Assembly (NCBI RefSeq): GCF_900110835.1
Contig: NZ_FOJG01000001.1
Span: 941,022 to 1,005,021 of the forward strand
Reading direction: 5' to 3'
DNA length: 64,000 nt
From: Chitinophaga arvensicola
Lineage (GTDB): Bacteria > Bacteroidota > Bacteroidia > Chitinophagales > Chitinophagaceae
A model generated the notes under the pieces. The model was not told the DNA's origin. It saw only the letters and a program-made list of their open reading frames with translations, and made no database searches. The position numbers and the translations under genes were made by a program. The number at the start of each line of letters is the position of its first letter. The stretch's first letter is position 1. Positions 8,669-16,694 of this stretch are shown here, one piece after another.

Positions 8669-9859
8669 TTGATTGAGAAGAAACAAGTCGTACAAAAAGA
8701 GGAAAGAGCCGTCATTGTTGGTGTGATCACCAAGGACCAGACAGAGCGCCAGGTAAATGAGTTCCTGGACGAGCTGATGTTCCTGGCAGAAACCGCAGGG
8801 GCTCTGGCCGTTAAGCGCTTTACCCAACGCCTGGCACACCCCGACAGGGCCACTTTTGTAGGTAAAGGTAAGCTGGAAGAAATCCATCAGTATATTGCTG
8901 GCAGGGATATATCACTGGTTATATTTGATGATGAGCTGACCGGCTCACAGATCGCCAATATAGAAAAGGTATTGAAGGTAAAAGTGATTGACCGCAGTGA
9001 CCTGATCCTGGACATATTTGCCCGTCGTGCCCGCACGGCCCAGGCGAGAGTGCAGGTGGAGTTGGCCCAGTATCAATACATCCTGCCACGTTTGCGTGGT
9101 ATGTGGAGTCACCTGGAAAGACAGGGAGGTGGTATTGGTAGCAGGGGACCTGGTGAAACGGAAATTGAAACGGACCGTCGTATCGTAAAGGATAAAATTG
9201 CGCTGCTGCGCAAAAGGCTGGAAGATATCGACCGCCAATCCCTTACCCAGCGCCAGGAACGCGGCGAATTTATCCGGGTAGCCCTGGTAGGATATACCAA
9301 CGTGGGCAAAAGCACTATCATGAACCTGCTCAGCAAAAGTGAGGTGTTTGCAGAAAACAAACTGTTTGCAACTCTGGATACTACCACCCGTAAGGTTGTG
9401 TTTGAGCAGACTCCTTTCCTGCTCAGCGATACCGTAGGATTTATCCGTAAACTGCCGCATCACCTGGTGGAAAGCTTCAAATCCACGCTGGACGAAGTAC
9501 GCGAAAGCGATATCCTGATTCATGTGGTAGATATTTCCCATCCGCAGTATGAAGAGCAGATTGAAGTAGTAAACCGCACCCTGCAGGAGTTGAAAGCGTT
9601 TGAGAAACCCACCATCCTGATCTTTAATAAAATGGATCTGTATGAGGCCAACACTTTTGATAAATGGCTGGAGCCGGAAATTAAAACGGATATTCTGAAT
9701 AACCTGAAACAACACTGGGAAACGAAGTCCCAGGGAAACTGTGTATTCATTTCTGCATTGGAAAAAAGGAATATCGAAGAACTACGTAAAACCATCCTGG
9801 ACAAGGTTTCTCAACTGTATAAGGACCGTTTTCCGTATAAAACCGAATTCTTCTACTAA
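8669..9859 (+). CDS. hflX: GTPase HflX (ribosome-associated)
   Basis: 396-residue GTP-binding protein that in other bacteria binds the large ribosomal subunit and splits stalled or vacant ribosomes. The N-terminal HflX domain is followed by the G domain with G1 GYTNVGKST, G3 DTVGF, G4 NKMD and G5 SALE. No ATG precedes the conserved N-terminus: a stop lies three codons upstream of TTG 8669, so TTG is the likely start. The last base of the stop codon overlaps the ATG of the Rieske gene, suggesting translational coupling. Divergent from the S9 peptidase gene. Confidence 0.95.
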   Translation: MIEKKQVVQKEERAVIVGVITKDQTERQVNEFLDELMFLAETAGALAVKRFTQRLAHPDRATFVGKGKLEEIHQYIAGRDISLVIFDDELTGSQIANIEKVLKVKVIDRSDLILDIFARRARTAQARVQVELAQYQYILPRLRGMWSHLERQGGGIGSRGPGETEIETDRRIVKDKIALLRKRLEDIDRQSLTQRQERGEFIRVALVGYTNVGKSTIMNLLSKSEVFAENKLFATLDTTTRKVVFEQTPFLLSDTVGFIRKLPHHLVESFKSTLDEVRESDILIHVVDISHPQYEEQIEVVNRTLQELKAFEKPTILIFNKMDLYEANTFDKWLEPEIKTDILNNLKQHWETKSQGNCVFISALEKRNIEELRKTILDKVSQLYKDRFPYKTEFFY

Positions 9860-10200
9860 TGGCCAAAGAATACTCCTGGTATAAATTGGAAGAGGGCCGC
9901 TTGCCCTTTGCAGAGAAAGAAATCAGTGTGATAGAAGTGAATGGGAAAAAGATTTGCTGCACCCTGCACCAGGGGCAGCTTTTCGCTTTTGCATATAAGT
10001 GTCCGCATGCCGGTGGCATTATGGCCGATGGGGTAATAGATGCCGCCGGTAATGTGGTATGTCCATTGCACCGGTATAAGTTCAGTTTAAAGAACGGGTA
10101 CAACAGCAGCGGGGAAGGATATTACCTCAAAACCTATCCCATAGATCAGCGTGAAGACGGCCCGTGGCTGGGCATGGAGAAAAGCGGATGGTTCTGGTAA
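9859..10200 (+). CDS. Rieske [2Fe-2S] domain protein
   Basis: 113 residues forming a single Rieske ferredoxin fold. The cluster ligands are visible: C48 and H50 in CPHAG, and C68 and H71 in CPLHRYKF. No signal peptide or extra oxygenase domain is present, so it is probably a cytosolic ferredoxin-type electron carrier, as in NirD-like or biphenyl-dioxygenase-ferredoxin families. It starts inside the hflX stop codon (TAATG overlap). Its partner reductase or oxygenase is not in the window. Confidence 0.88.
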   Translation: MAKEYSWYKLEEGRLPFAEKEISVIEVNGKKICCTLHQGQLFAFAYKCPHAGGIMADGVIDAAGNVVCPLHRYKFSLKNGYNSSGEGYYLKTYPIDQREDGPWLGMEKSGWFW

Positions 10201-10270
10201 CCCAGTTATTTTTCTGTTAAGAGTGACCGTCGTATTTGAAGTAACCGGTATATGCCTGTAACTTTTCATC

Positions 10271-11893
10271 ATGCTGACTACAACTGGAACACGCTCATTT
10301 GTTCTCTCTGAAAAACAAGTATGGCTGCTCATTACCGCTATGGTAGTATTATTGCAGTTCAGTGCCTTGTTCGTACCTATCCTGGAACCCGACGGTGCGC
10401 TTTATGCCGGAATCGCCAAAACGATGGTGCTTAAACATGACTACTGGAACCTCTATGCCGATGGTCATGACTGGCTCGATAAGCCCCATTTCCCTTTCTG
10501 GATGGCTGCCATCAGTTTCCAGCTTTTCGGAATCCATACCTGGTCGTATAAATTGCCCGCCATCCTGTTCCTGTTGATGGGGGCCTGGTATACCTATCGT
10601 TTTGCCCTTGCACTATACGACGAAAAAGTAGCCCGCTGGGCGGTTTGTATTTTACTTACAGCCGAACACCTGGTTATTTCCAATAATGATGTGCGTGCAG
10701 AGCCTTATCTCACCGGGTTGATCATTGCCGCCGTCTATTATTTTTATCGCCGGGGAATCCTCCTGGGAGCCTTTTTTACGGCCTGCGCCATTATGACGAA
10801 GGGTTTGTTTGCATTAGTGCCTGTTTGCGCCGCTATTGGCGGCCATTTGCTGTTTACACGCAACTGGAAGGAAGTGTTGCACCTGCGCTGGTTGCTGGCC
10901 GCCTTATTGATTGCCCTCTTTATTACCCCGGAATTATATTCGCTATATCAGCAGTTTGATGCACATCCGGAGAAAATAGTGTTTGGTACCACCGGCGTAT
11001 CCGGCCTGCGCTTTTTCTTCTGGGACAGCCAGTTTGGACGATTCATGAATACCGGTCCCATTAAAGGTAGTGGTGATCCGTTTTTCTTTTTCCATACGCT
11101 GCTATGGGCGTTTCTGCCCTGGTCTGTAATGTTGTACGCAGCCGTGATCCTTTTTATCCGGAGATGGAAACAGCAAAAGGAGTATTACTGTATCTGCGCC
11201 GCCCTGGCCACTTTTGCCCTGTTTTCGCTTTCCCGGTTCCAGCTCCCCCACTACCTGAATATTATCTTTCCTTTTTTTGCCATCCTGACAGCGCAGTATA
11301 TTTTATCGCTGCAAACGGAAAAGGGATTGAAATTTTTCCGGATCACCCAGTACACCATCATCATACTGGTAGCAGTAGCAGGTGTGGTAATTGATCTTTT
11401 ATACAAGCCAGCCATGCACTACGCCTGGTTATTGCTTGCGGGAGCCCTGCTGCTGCTGTATCTGCTCCTGCACTACTGGCTGGATAAATCCACCAGGCAG
11501 GCCGTATTTTACCGCACCATCGCCATCAGCATCCTGCTGAATTTGTACCTGAATACGATCCTTTATCCTGATATGATGCAGTACCAGAGCGGAAGTACAG
11601 CCGCTGCTTACGCCAATGCCCATCTTCCGGGCAAGCCCATTGGTTTGTACCAGGCAAATTCCTATGCGTTCGATTTTTATCTGCAGGCGCCGGTATTACG
11701 ACCGGATTCCGCCACAGGCCTCATTTTTACCACACCGGAAGCGGTAGCTTCCCTGCAGCAACAGGGATATACCTGTACTGTTATTCAATCTTTTCCTCAT
11801 TTCTATGTGAGTAAACTGGATCTGCCATTTGTCCGAAAAGCGACGCGGGCGGGTGCTTTGGGGGAACGTGAACTGGTGTCAGTAAAAAAGTGA
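10271..11893 (+). CDS. GT39/ArnT-like membrane glycosyltransferase
   Basis: 540 residues with about a dozen hydrophobic helices. The first extracytoplasmic loop carries the acidic motif LEPDGALYAGIAK and, soon after, LDKPHFPFWM, the pattern of dolichyl/undecaprenyl-phosphate-sugar mannosyltransferases of the PMT superfamily (ArnT, GT39, GT83). It would move a sugar from a polyprenyl carrier to lipid A, protein or another envelope acceptor; which one cannot be told. A short unrelated C-terminal soluble tail of about 80 residues follows the last helix. It follows the Rieske gene after 70 bp. Confidence 0.85.
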   Translation: MLTTTGTRSFVLSEKQVWLLITAMVVLLQFSALFVPILEPDGALYAGIAKTMVLKHDYWNLYADGHDWLDKPHFPFWMAAISFQLFGIHTWSYKLPAILFLLMGAWYTYRFALALYDEKVARWAVCILLTAEHLVISNNDVRAEPYLTGLIIAAVYYFYRRGILLGAFFTACAIMTKGLFALVPVCAAIGGHLLFTRNWKEVLHLRWLLAALLIALFITPELYSLYQQFDAHPEKIVFGTTGVSGLRFFFWDSQFGRFMNTGPIKGSGDPFFFFHTLLWAFLPWSVMLYAAVILFIRRWKQQKEYYCICAALATFALFSLSRFQLPHYLNIIFPFFAILTAQYILSLQTEKGLKFFRITQYTIIILVAVAGVVIDLLYKPAMHYAWLLLAGALLLLYLLLHYWLDKSTRQAVFYRTIAISILLNLYLNTILYPDMMQYQSGSTAAAYANAHLPGKPIGLYQANSYAFDFYLQAPVLRPDSATGLIFTTPEAVASLQQQGYTCTVIQSFPHFYVSKLDLPFVRKATRAGALGERELVSVKK

Positions 11894-11965
11894 TTTTTGA
11901 AATGCGCTGTGGTATTGAGTTATAGCCCGTTTTGAAAAGTTTTTTATAAAAAAATGAAATAAGAT

Positions 11966-11995
11966 TTTGCAAAAATGAAAATTTACCTATTTTTG
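11966..11995 (+). promoter_or_regulatory. Promoter of the first tRNA-Asn gene
   Basis: TATTTTTG at 11988-11995 fits TAnnTTTG, with TTTG at 11966-11969 in the -33 region (18 bp spacing). The tRNA begins 35 bp downstream. Confidence 0.55.
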
Positions 11996-12029
11996 CAATC
12001 CCAAATCGCGTAAGCGGCACGGGAAACAC

Positions 12030-12103
12030 TCCTCCTTAGCTCAGTTGGTTAGAGCATCTGACTGTTAATCAGAGGGTCGCTGGTTCAAGTCCAGCAGGGG
12101 GAG
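12030..12103 (+). tRNA. tRNA-Asn (anticodon GTT)
   Basis: 74-nt cloverleaf: acceptor arm TCCTCCT pairs with AGGGGGA (one T-G pair), D arm GCTC/GAGC, anticodon loop CTGTTAA giving GTT, and T arm with TTCAAGT loop. CCA is not encoded. Identical over its full length to the tRNA at 34472-34545. Confidence 0.97.
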
Positions 12104-12110
12104 CGAAAAG

Positions 12111-12142
12111 AAATAGCTTAGCAATTTTGCTAAGCTATTTTT
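12111..12142 (+). terminator. Terminator after tRNA-Asn
   Basis: A 14-bp perfect inverted repeat (12111-12124 and 12127-12140) with T-rich tail, starting 7 bp after the tRNA. Confidence 0.85.
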
Positions 12143-12179
12143 GTTTTTGGAACATGCCAAGCTACTTAAACTATATGCT

Positions 12180-12221
12180 TTTAGATATAGTTGTCGGGAT
12201 ATGCGCTATTCTATATCTAAA
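12180..12221. repeat. 11-bp inverted repeat with 20-nt spacer
   Basis: Arms TTTAGATATAG (12180-12190) and its exact complement (12211-12221). It lies between the tRNA-Asn terminator and the 3' end of the hipT-like gene. No T tail, so a recombination or binding site is as likely as a terminator. Confidence 0.5.
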
Positions 12222-12260
12222 TACATATAAAACCAATTCTCAGTGATAATGGAGAAAAAC

Positions 12261-13298
12261 TCATCGCCCCAATGTTTTCGTCTCCGGATCATACATCAAC
12301 AACCGTTTTCGCTGTGTCAGTATCTCCATATATTTTCCTTTAGCCTCTTTACTTAAAAAGCTACGTTGCACCAAGGCTTGTGCGTCAGGTATTTTGCGGA
12401 CGATTTTATCGATTATCTGCCGGGCGATCGCCTCAGGGATCCCCGCTTTCCGTGCAAACACAATAAAGGATTCTCCGGTATACATGCCCACATCATAATA
12501 GGTGGCCTCGTCATAGTCTCCTTCATAGAGGCCGTTGTGAAGCCCGAGATGATTATCGTCGAGATGCAATTTTGTGCACAACAGGTCGTATGCCGGTGAA
12601 AGGATATAATCACCCTGTTGGGTTTCCATCAGGGAAAAGTTTTTCAGATGAGCGTCTCCGTTAGCAATCAGGTAGTTTACGATTAATAGCTGGAAGAACT
12701 CCATCAGTACAACCGGGACTGCCACTGTATATTGTTTGATCAGATTTGCGATATCGAGATAAGAGGCGTTGTATTTGAAATTGAGACCTTCTCTTTCCGG
12801 TGATTTGCCCATCAGCGTAGCGAAATCTTCCAGCTGGTAGTTGCCTGTGCCATCGGGTTTGTAATCGAAGCGTTTGGTTAAATAGGCAGGTGATCCATCT
12901 TCAAAAAATATCATACCACATGCTGCTGTGTTGATGTTAAATACCTGTTTGGCGATCTGCATACTTAGATGTTCATTGGCAGGCAGATCTTTTAATCTTT
13001 CCAAGCGCTCATTGGGTATAGGTTTCAGGATGTGAGTCCCTCCCCTGTCAGTTAGTATGAGACTGTTTTTTTCCTGGCGTAAACTATATTTTTCCTGTAC
13101 ACCACTGATGCTGATATGTTTTCTTTTCTCGTTGTATTCTCTTGTAAGGATTGCATTTTTTCCCGGAGGGCCAAACGGCAGTATATGTGAAATTTTCCTG
13201 GCGCGGCTGCCAAATAGATTCGCCGCTGCCATCGGACTATAGGTAGTAAATCCAGGCCGGAGCGTTGAAGGGCAAACGTTAATTGCTGGCAGACGCAT
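12261..13298 (-). CDS. HipT-like Ser/Thr kinase toxin (HipA C-terminal core)
   Basis: 345 residues matching the kinase core of HipA but without its N-terminal subdomain 1, which is encoded separately by the upstream gene. Seen: the gly-rich-loop serine pair S63-I64-S65 followed by GVQEKYSL (the SxS autophosphorylation motif described for HipT), the ATP-contact Lys92 in HILKPI, the catalytic loop D215 in NGDAHLKN, and the metal-binding D238 in SPAYDLL. All catalytic residues are present, so it looks active. Known relatives phosphorylate aminoacyl-tRNA synthetases (TrpRS for HipT); the target here is inferred only. The ATG overlaps the end of the preceding gene by 20 nt, indicating coupled translation. 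Confidence 0.88.
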   Translation of the reverse strand: MRLPAINVCPSTLRPGFTTYSPMAAANLFGSRARKISHILPFGPPGKNAILTREYNEKRKHISISGVQEKYSLRQEKNSLILTDRGGTHILKPIPNERLERLKDLPANEHLSMQIAKQVFNINTAACGMIFFEDGSPAYLTKRFDYKPDGTGNYQLEDFATLMGKSPEREGLNFKYNASYLDIANLIKQYTVAVPVVLMEFFQLLIVNYLIANGDAHLKNFSLMETQQGDYILSPAYDLLCTKLHLDDNHLGLHNGLYEGDYDEATYYDVGMYTGESFIVFARKAGIPEAIARQIIDKIVRKIPDAQALVQRSFLSKEAKGKYMEILTQRKRLLMYDPETKTLGR

Positions 13299-13614
13299 GA
13301 TCTTCTTTTATAGTTAATGGACCGATATGATCGCCACCAGCGGTGGCTAACAAAAGTCCGAAGTAGTCGTTTTCATCAACTCTTAACAGCCGGTTTTGTA
13401 TAGCCTTGTTAGCCCCCTCACTTAAGAGGTTTACAAAGACCGGGAAAAGTATATCACTTTCGTAAGGGGGTTCGCGAAGGGGAAGCGTGATACTGACCGG
13501 CCGGCTAGTAGTATCAGCCAGGTATTGTTTATCATACACAAAACGATATCTGTTTTCGTTTTTAGACAGATATCCTGCTAATTTACTATTGTAAAAAACC
13601 TGCACTGTTTTCAT
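13279..13614 (-). CDS. HipS-like small protein (HipA N-terminal subdomain)
   Basis: 111 residues equal to the HipA_N (subdomain 1) fold: it ends just where the kinase protein begins, and contains the typical stretches VSITLPLREPPY and FVNLLSEGANK. In the three-gene hipBST systems the separate HipS acts as the neutralising antitoxin, while HipB mainly represses transcription; the same split is inferred here. It overlaps hipB by 29 nt upstream and hipT by 20 nt downstream, so the three genes are one translationally coupled operon. Confidence 0.85.
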   Translation of the reverse strand: MKTVQVFYNSKLAGYLSKNENRYRFVYDKQYLADTTSRPVSITLPLREPPYESDILFPVFVNLLSEGANKAIQNRLLRVDENDYFGLLLATAGGDHIGPLTIKEDHASASN

Positions 13615-13828
13615 TATCCAGCTGTTTTAATAACAGATCAATATGCAAACCCAATGGATCGGTAAGTTGTACCAGTGTTTGTAAGGAAGGATTACCTTTA
13701 CCCTGCTCCACCAACTGGATTGTACGGGTGCTGACACCCGATAGCGCTGCCAGTTGTGTCTGCAACAGGCCAAGTAATTCGCGGCGTTGCTGTATCTTTT
13801 TCCCCAATTCAATAACCTCGGTGCGCAT
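13586..13828 (-). CDS. HipB-like helix-turn-helix repressor
   Basis: 80-residue Xre-family DNA-binding protein. The HTH lies around residues 12-55 (LGLLQTQLAALSGVSTRTIQ followed by a recognition-helix tail and NPSLQTL). First gene of the hipB-hipS-hipT operon and presumably its autoregulator. In the 130 bp upstream, the element ATAAAAGC recurs on the minus strand (near 13836-13843 and 13896-13903), and there is an AAAAGC-N12-GCTTTT inverted repeat at 13879-13902. These are candidate operator parts, without the TATCC-N8-GGATA sequence known for E. coli HipB. Confidence 0.85.
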   Translation of the reverse strand: MRTEVIELGKKIQQRRELLGLLQTQLAALSGVSTRTIQLVEQGKGNPSLQTLVQLTDPLGLHIDLLLKQLDNENSAGFLQ

Positions 13829-13963
13829 TATCCTTCGCTTTTATGTGAAATTACAGGAAAAGTATCAAAATATCAATAAAAAGCGCAGTATATTTTGCTT
13901 TTATATGATTTAAACGAAAATCGAAGGTTATTTCGTATCGGAAAAGACAAATCTACAGCCAAT

Positions 13964-15292
13964 TCAGGATAACCTCCCCCTGATAATCCCCAATATCCCC
14001 TCATTCTCAATAATCACCATCCCCTGCTTATCCGCCGTAATCCCCTTTGTTAACTGATAAGTATACCTCGGCACATTTCCCTCCATCACCGTAGGCAGGT
14101 ACACAAATTCAAAATTGCCGGTCGTAGCGCGAAGCGCCTCTCCTACTTCTGTGATATGCGTAGAAATCATAAAGAAGCAGGTATCTGTTTCGGAAAAAGC
14201 CTGTGTAATAGAAAGTGTAGCATCGTAGGCATCTTTTACATTCGTGCCTTTAAATAGTTCATCGAAGATGACAAAGATATCTTTGCCGGCAGCTACTTCT
14301 TCGGCTACCTTTTTTACCCGCAGCACTTCTGCATAAAAATGGCTGTAGCCAAGATCAATGTTATCGGGAACGTTGATGGAGGTGTAAAGACCATCTTTCA
14401 CGGAAAAGGTCATGCTGCTGGCGGCAACAGGAAATCCCATGTGTGCGAGATATACGTTGATGCCGAAAGACTTCATCAGCGTAGATTTACCCGCCATATT
14501 AGCACCGGTCAGGAAAATCACATTGCTTTGCTGGCTCATCGATAAATCATTACCCACGGCGTTTTCCAGGGCAGGGTGATAAAGCCCGTTTATATGTAAG
14601 CAGTTTTGTTCTTTGGAAAGAGCGGTGGCATAAGAAAAACCACGTTTAGCCGCTACCTGTGATACTGCGATATACACATCCAGCTGAAATATCGCTTCCA
14701 TTAATTCCTGCATGGCGCTGTGTAGCACATTTTTCAACAGGTAGTCGTATCGGGTCAGTTGGAGGAGGGAAAGCACTTTCACAGACCGTTGCGATAGGAG
14801 CACTTGCAATTGCGGCCGACTGAAAATAGCCATCATCCGTTCCCTGGTTTTGCAGTAGGGATTATTCTCTACAGGTAGTGTTTGAAGGAAATCGTGGAAA
14901 ATGCCCAGCAGGTGAATGGTTTGAATCACCTCTGCCTGCAGCAGTTCTACCTCTTTACTGTTGGCAACAACTTTTAAAATCTTCTTATAAACAATGGATG
15001 TTCCTGTTTCTATAAAATTTTTTTGCTGCGCAGCAGCAAGATAGTTTTCTACGATCGAAAAATTTTCCGGAGAAAAAGGGAAAGCAACGGGATGTGCAGA
15101 AAAATATTGAAGAATACTGCTACGTTCATTGATCAATACGTGATCTGTTAATGGATTTTTGAACAGCTGCTCCATTAACTTCCTTCCACCAGTGGTAACT
15201 ACCTCGTTAAAAAGACGGGCAATCGAATTGTTTTTATATCGATCCAGGAGATTCAGATCTTCCAGGGTCTGTTTATCGGCGTAAAAACTCAT
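13964..15292 (-). CDS. MutS-related ATPase, copy 2 of a tandem pair
   Basis: 442 residues, about half of normal MutS. It keeps the core/lever helical region (domain III-like) and the C-terminal ABC-type ATPase but lacks the N-terminal mismatch-recognition and connector domains, so it is not the mismatch-repair MutS. Walker A is GANMAGKST at residues 263-271 and Walker B is FVIFDELFKGTN. Roles of such short MutS-like proteins are unknown; DNA structure or recombination binding is possible. It overlaps the preceding paralogue by 20 nt and shares its layout throughout (both begin MSF..DKQTL-DLN), indicating tandem duplication. Confidence 0.85.
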   Translation of the reverse strand: MSFYADKQTLEDLNLLDRYKNNSIARLFNEVVTTGGRKLMEQLFKNPLTDHVLINERSSILQYFSAHPVAFPFSPENFSIVENYLAAAQQKNFIETGTSIVYKKILKVVANSKEVELLQAEVIQTIHLLGIFHDFLQTLPVENNPYCKTRERMMAIFSRPQLQVLLSQRSVKVLSLLQLTRYDYLLKNVLHSAMQELMEAIFQLDVYIAVSQVAAKRGFSYATALSKEQNCLHINGLYHPALENAVGNDLSMSQQSNVIFLTGANMAGKSTLMKSFGINVYLAHMGFPVAASSMTFSVKDGLYTSINVPDNIDLGYSHFYAEVLRVKKVAEEVAAGKDIFVIFDELFKGTNVKDAYDATLSITQAFSETDTCFFMISTHITEVGEALRATTGNFEFVYLPTVMEGNVPRYTYQLTKGITADKQGMVIIENEGILGIIRGRLS

Positions 15293-16625
15293 GTGGTAGT
15301 GGTTTTTTTTTTCTGCTCCTGATGATTTCCAGTATGCGTTCGTTGTTGATAATGATCATGCCGTGGCGATCGGCGGTGATGCCAGCTGCCAGCTGGTAGG
15401 TATATTTCGGTGTATTTCCTTCCATGATGGTGGGGAGATACACAAAGTTGATATTAGCGCATCGCTCTTTAAGTACATCTCCGGCTTCAATGATATGCGT
15501 GGAGATCACAAACATGCAGTTCTTTTTTTCTGCGAAAGCCTCCGTAATTGCGATAGTACCTTCATATGCATCTTTCACATTGGTGCCTCTGAAAAGTTCG
15601 TCAAAAATGACAAAGATATTTTTCTCAGCACTCAGTTCTTTCGCTACTTTTTTCACTCTTAATACTTCGGCGTAAAAGTGACTGTTACCGGAACTAAGAT
15701 CATCGGGCAGGTTGATGGTGGTGTAGATGCCATCCCTTACAGCAAATTCCATTTTCTCCGCTGCTACCGGAAAACCGAGATGCGCTACGTAAAGTGCAAT
15801 GCCCAATGATTTCATGAAGGTAGATTTACCCGCCATATTGGCCCCCGTCAGAAAGATGATATTTTGTTCCGGTGTAATCTGAATGTTATTGGCTTTTGCA
15901 TTTTTAACCAGCGGATGATATACCTGTTGCAGGTGTACGGTATGATCATTTTTTGGCAACGCCACAGGAAATACGAACCTGTTTTGTGTGGCTACTTTAG
16001 CAACAGACATGTATACATCCAGCCGATATATATGTCCAAGGATATCGGTGATCCTTTCCCTGATCTGGAACCGGAAAAGCCCGTCCAGTTGCACCGCCCT
16101 TTCATAGGGCATTTTGCCGGAGGTATCCTGCATGGCTTCGTGAAGTGCCTCGTTGTTCAGCAGTTCCGCGATCATTTCCGCTTCTGCATGATAATAGCTA
16201 TCGGAACCGATTTCTTTTAGAAAGCGAAACAGGTCATTGCAGATGTCAAGTATCGCGGCAATACCTTTTGAGATGGATTTATAATCGCCATCGGCAGCAA
16301 TCAGCTGGTTGAATTTTCTTTCCAGGTTGTTGTTATCCATGGTCAGCCGTGTGCGCGGATCGGTCATTCCCATATAGATTTCAGCGCTGCTCAGGTGTTC
16401 CGTTCTGATGGGAAACGGCCGGTTCAACGCGCTGAAATATTGGATGGTGGCACTCCTGTTATTGATGGCGGCAGCATCATACAGCGGGTAGAGAAACATT
16501 TTTTCCAACAGCGCTGCTCCACCACTGGTACTGGTATTATTATAAATACTGAAGATGGATGCTTTGCCAGGCTTACCAAAGATATTCAGGTCATCCAGCG
16601 TTTGCTTATCTGTTTTAAAACTCAT
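15273..16625 (-). CDS. MutS-related ATPase, copy 1 of a tandem pair
   Basis: 450 residues, collinear paralogue of the next gene. It shows the same missing mismatch-recognition domain, Walker A GANMAGKST, Walker B FVIFDELFRGTN and the conserved STH(I) switch motif. The two would be able to form a heterodimer like eukaryotic MutS homologues; that is inference from pairing and overlap. Its last 20 nt overlap the ATG of copy 2. The C-terminus is longer and basic (RSRKKKPLPHEFLRR). Confidence 0.85.
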   Translation of the reverse strand: MSFKTDKQTLDDLNIFGKPGKASIFSIYNNTSTSGGAALLEKMFLYPLYDAAAINNRSATIQYFSALNRPFPIRTEHLSSAEIYMGMTDPRTRLTMDNNNLERKFNQLIAADGDYKSISKGIAAILDICNDLFRFLKEIGSDSYYHAEAEMIAELLNNEALHEAMQDTSGKMPYERAVQLDGLFRFQIRERITDILGHIYRLDVYMSVAKVATQNRFVFPVALPKNDHTVHLQQVYHPLVKNAKANNIQITPEQNIIFLTGANMAGKSTFMKSLGIALYVAHLGFPVAAEKMEFAVRDGIYTTINLPDDLSSGNSHFYAEVLRVKKVAKELSAEKNIFVIFDELFRGTNVKDAYEGTIAITEAFAEKKNCMFVISTHIIEAGDVLKERCANINFVYLPTIMEGNTPKYTYQLAAGITADRHGMIIINNERILEIIRSRKKKPLPHEFLRR

Positions 16626-16653
16626 CTTGGGTAGGAATGATGTGAATCAATGA

Positions 16654-16678
16654 GAGGCTTCCCAAAAAAGGAAGCCTC
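16654..16678 (-). terminator. Hairpin between the Gld-type ABC genes and mutS-like genes
   Basis: Perfect 9-bp inverted repeat (16654-16662 and 16670-16678, A-rich loop on the plus strand). It lies just after the gldG-like stop at 16695 on the minus strand. The T tail is weak. Confidence 0.5.
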
Positions 16679-16694
16679 CGCTAATGGTTGGTAT

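Noticed and set aside
8576-8887. 104-codon N-terminal extension of the S9 peptidase frame
   Set aside because: It overlaps the hflX coding start and precedes a perfect signal peptide, so the start at 8575 is preferred.
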